Assembly (NCBI GenBank): GCA_036405495.1
Contig: DASWXL010000079.1
Span: 1 to 24,757 of the forward strand
Length of the DNA stretch: 24,757 nt
Direction: 5' to 3'
DNA from: DASWTL01 sp036405495
GTDB taxonomy: Bacteria > Bacteroidota > Bacteroidia > Sphingobacteriales > Sphingobacteriaceae
The notes below the pieces were generated by a model that saw nothing but the letters and a program-made list of their open reading frames with translations, was not told where the DNA came from and did no database searches. Shown here piece by piece: positions 23,456 through 24,757 of the stretch; positions within the stretch are counted from its first letter, which is position 1, and each line of letters opens with the position of its first letter. The translations under genes and the position numbers were made by a program.

Positions 23456-24508
23456 TTAAGTGTTTGATTTGTATTTGCTTAACAGATCGGCCCTGCTTTT
23501 AATATTCAGCTTTTGAAATATGCTCGTAATGTGAGATTTCACAGTAGTGGTTTCAATAAATAAGGTTGCTGCGATCTCTTTATTTGACTTTTCAGACAAC
23601 AGGAGGCTTACAACTTCCTTTTCCTTTTTGGTTAGAGGCACCGCCTTTACTGATTGTTCATTTTTCCGTTTCGACCTTAAATACAGGATAACAAGGACAA
23701 TCGATGTGAATGAAAGTAAAAGAATAATGCCTGACAAGCCGACAAGCGTTTCGTCATTTAAAAAAGCCTTATAGTTGGAATTTGCGAAAGCTGCGAACGC
23801 AGCTTTTACCCTAAGCTCTGAAACATATCGATTGTCAGGAAGTGTATTCTCCAGATCATTAATTAATGAGTTGTAATATTTTCGGTTCTCCTTAAACTCC
23901 TGTTTCTGATCCCACCCGAGGTGCGCCAATATAAAGATGGTAAAATATGGAGAGTTTACTTCAGCTATCGCTTTTTTCGAAGCCTCAAACGCTTTATTAT
24001 GAGACAGTTCTTTGGATGCATCCGTGCCTGTTGCCGTCTCGCCCGATGTGATGTAATAGATGTTGCGATAGAATGCCGCTATTTCCGACGCATTAATTGT
24101 TCCGGTTATGCTGGCCTCATAAAAAGGGGTTGAAGCCAGATCAACATTTATTGAAATATCCGATCTATTTTTAATGAGAAGGTGAATGAAATTGTGCCTT
24201 TTCCACGTACCCATATACGACGTTACGTGCGGGTTTTCCGTTAGATATAACCGGTAAAATTGATATTGATCCGGAAAGTTGTTTCCTGTAAGGGTGAAAT
24301 TGCCATTTGTGTCCAGGTCGGCCTCCTGAACAACTAATTGAGCTGAGGCCATTTCAAAGTGATTTACGGACCTGACGGCAGCTAAGTATACTTTCGGTTG
24401 CCACTTTTGCTGCTGATAGTTTTTTAACTGCCCTCTAATTACGTAGCCGTGTGTTAGATTAATAAATAGAAAAAAGAAAAGGAGGGAAAAGGAAATGCGT
24501 TTGCACAT
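23456..24508 (-). CDS. Membrane-bound LuxR-type transcription regulator
   Basis: 350 residues from ATG 24508 ('MCKRISFSLLFFFLFINLTHG'); an in-frame TTG at 24514 would add two residues. The N-terminus is a signal peptide. Residues ~25-255 form an extracytoplasmic domain that starts with a beta-rich segment ('VIRGQLKNYQQQKWQPKVYLAAV', 'DLDTNGNFTLTGNNFPDQYQFYRL') like the DUF4369-type domains of Bacteroidota. One transmembrane helix follows (~257-277, 'LSGIILLLSFTSIVLVILYL'). The cytoplasmic end is a LuxR helix-turn-helix: 'LTKKEKEVVSLLLSEKSNKEIAATLFIETTTVKSHITSIFQKLNIKSRADLL'. It has no receiver domain, so it looks like a one-component sensor that reads a periplasmic signal and binds DNA from the membrane. 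The adjacent TlpA-like gene is the obvious target candidate. The DNA is notably AT-rich. Confidence 0.87.
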   Translation of the reverse strand: MCKRISFSLLFFFLFINLTHGYVIRGQLKNYQQQKWQPKVYLAAVRSVNHFEMASAQLVVQEADLDTNGNFTLTGNNFPDQYQFYRLYLTENPHVTSYMGTWKRHNFIHLLIKNRSDISINVDLASTPFYEASITGTINASEIAAFYRNIYYITSGETATGTDASKELSHNKAFEASKKAIAEVNSPYFTIFILAHLGWDQKQEFKENRKYYNSLINDLENTLPDNRYVSELRVKAAFAAFANSNYKAFLNDETLVGLSGIILLLSFTSIVLVILYLRSKRKNEQSVKAVPLTKKEKEVVSLLLSEKSNKEIAATLFIETTTVKSHITSIFQKLNIKSRADLLSKYKSNT

Positions 24509-24587
24509 CACCAAAAATAATCACAAAACAATCACTGACAAATAATGTCACAGATCGGTCTTCAGCGGGAGATCAGGAAGCCGGAAT

Positions 24588-24757
24588 ATCTTCAACCTGT
24601 TTAACACGACCCGTACGGAAGGCGGGCGCCTGGCATTGAAGGAAATGATGCGCTCGCCAACGTCTGATCGCGCTCAGCTGCTTGAGAGAACCGAAACCAT
24701 TCGCTTTTTTCATCATCAGAGACCTGAGCTGAGATTACCTATTTTTCGAAAGTGGGA
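24588..24757 (+). CDS. MutS-related protein, N-terminal part (runs off the window)
   Basis: The frame from ~24588 to the end reads 'IFNLFNTTRTEGGRLALKEM', 'MRSPTSDRAQLLERTETIRF' and 'FHHQRPELRLP'. This is the start of the MutS core/lever region as found at the N-terminus of the short MutS-related ATPases of Bacteroidota, which lack the mismatch-binding domain I. The frame is open back to a TAA at 24543 but holds no ATG, GTG or TTG before residue ~15 of the match; the only nearby ATG (24545) is in another frame and stops after 19 codons. The gene start is therefore frameshifted, non-canonical, or lost. The ATPase part lies outside the window. Confidence 0.5.
   Translation, partial: MFNLFNTTRTEGGRLALKEMMRSPTSDRAQLLERTETIRFFHHQRPELRLPIFRKW

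Noticed and set aside
24512..24519. TATTTTTG on the - strand, a perfect -7 match before the LuxR gene
   Set aside because: It is so close to the ATG at 24508 that transcription would begin at or after the start codon; AT-rich chance match is more likely unless the leaderless case is shown.
24495..24545. ATG at 24495 in frame with the MutS match
   Set aside because: The frame is closed by TAA at 24543 before the conserved region and overlaps the LuxR gene 5' end, so it cannot serve as the start as sequenced.

Overview
The window reads as chromosomal DNA of a member of the Bacteroidota, probably a free-living Sphingobacteriia-, Chitinophagia- or Cytophagia-type species. The evidence is a FecI-type sigma factor / FecR anti-sigma / STN-containing SusC / SusD cassette, a TPR-type lipoprotein histidine kinase, Bacteroidota-style -7 promoter elements (TAnnTTTG), and a general lack of Shine-Dalgarno sites. 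No tRNA, rRNA, CRISPR array or complete insertion sequence was seen.

Region 1 (1-7681, + strand) is a compact glycan-utilisation locus: ECF sigma factor, FecR-like anti-sigma factor, SusC-type TonB-dependent transporter with an N-terminal STN signalling domain, SusD-type surface lipoprotein, and a GH18 chitinase whose start overlaps the susD stop. The expected logic is that the transporter senses its glycan (probably chitin or a GlcNAc-containing polymer), signals through FecR, and releases the sigma factor to switch on the locus. Region 2 (7738-11285, +) holds an acyltransferase-3 membrane enzyme with its start codon inside a hairpin, then a TPR lipoprotein histidine kinase (TTG start) overlapping its response regulator by 19 nt. 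Region 3 (11386-15344, +) holds a small KTSC-like protein, a Tat-exported TIM-barrel sugar isomerase/epimerase-like protein, a GMC oxidoreductase without a signal peptide one base behind it, and a pirin.

Region 4 (15390-21861, both strands) is a patchwork of small single genes: a stand-alone PAS protein, a broken VOC (glyoxalase-fold) gene with an internal deletion, a DUF2200 protein, an MFS exporter, a secreted cupin, two alpha/beta hydrolases, a GNAT acetyltransferase and a YdeI/DUF1801 protein. Two gene remnants are visible here. One is the VOC gene. The other is a decayed second copy of the YdeI/DUF1801 gene, which accounts for the 313-bp gap 19527-19839. Several clear inverted repeats lie in the non-coding gaps around the PAS, cupin and MFS genes.

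Region 5 (22152-24757) is visibly more AT-rich. On the - strand it holds a membrane-bound LuxR-type regulator followed by a secreted TlpA-like thioredoxin with an extended C-terminal domain. At the right edge is the beginning of a MutS-related gene on the + strand, with no normal start codon in frame.

No wholly new system can be claimed from sequence alone. The points most worth following up are the Tat-isomerase/GMC pair that may be exported as one complex, the start-codon hairpin before the acyltransferase, the nested dyads, and the two gene remnants.
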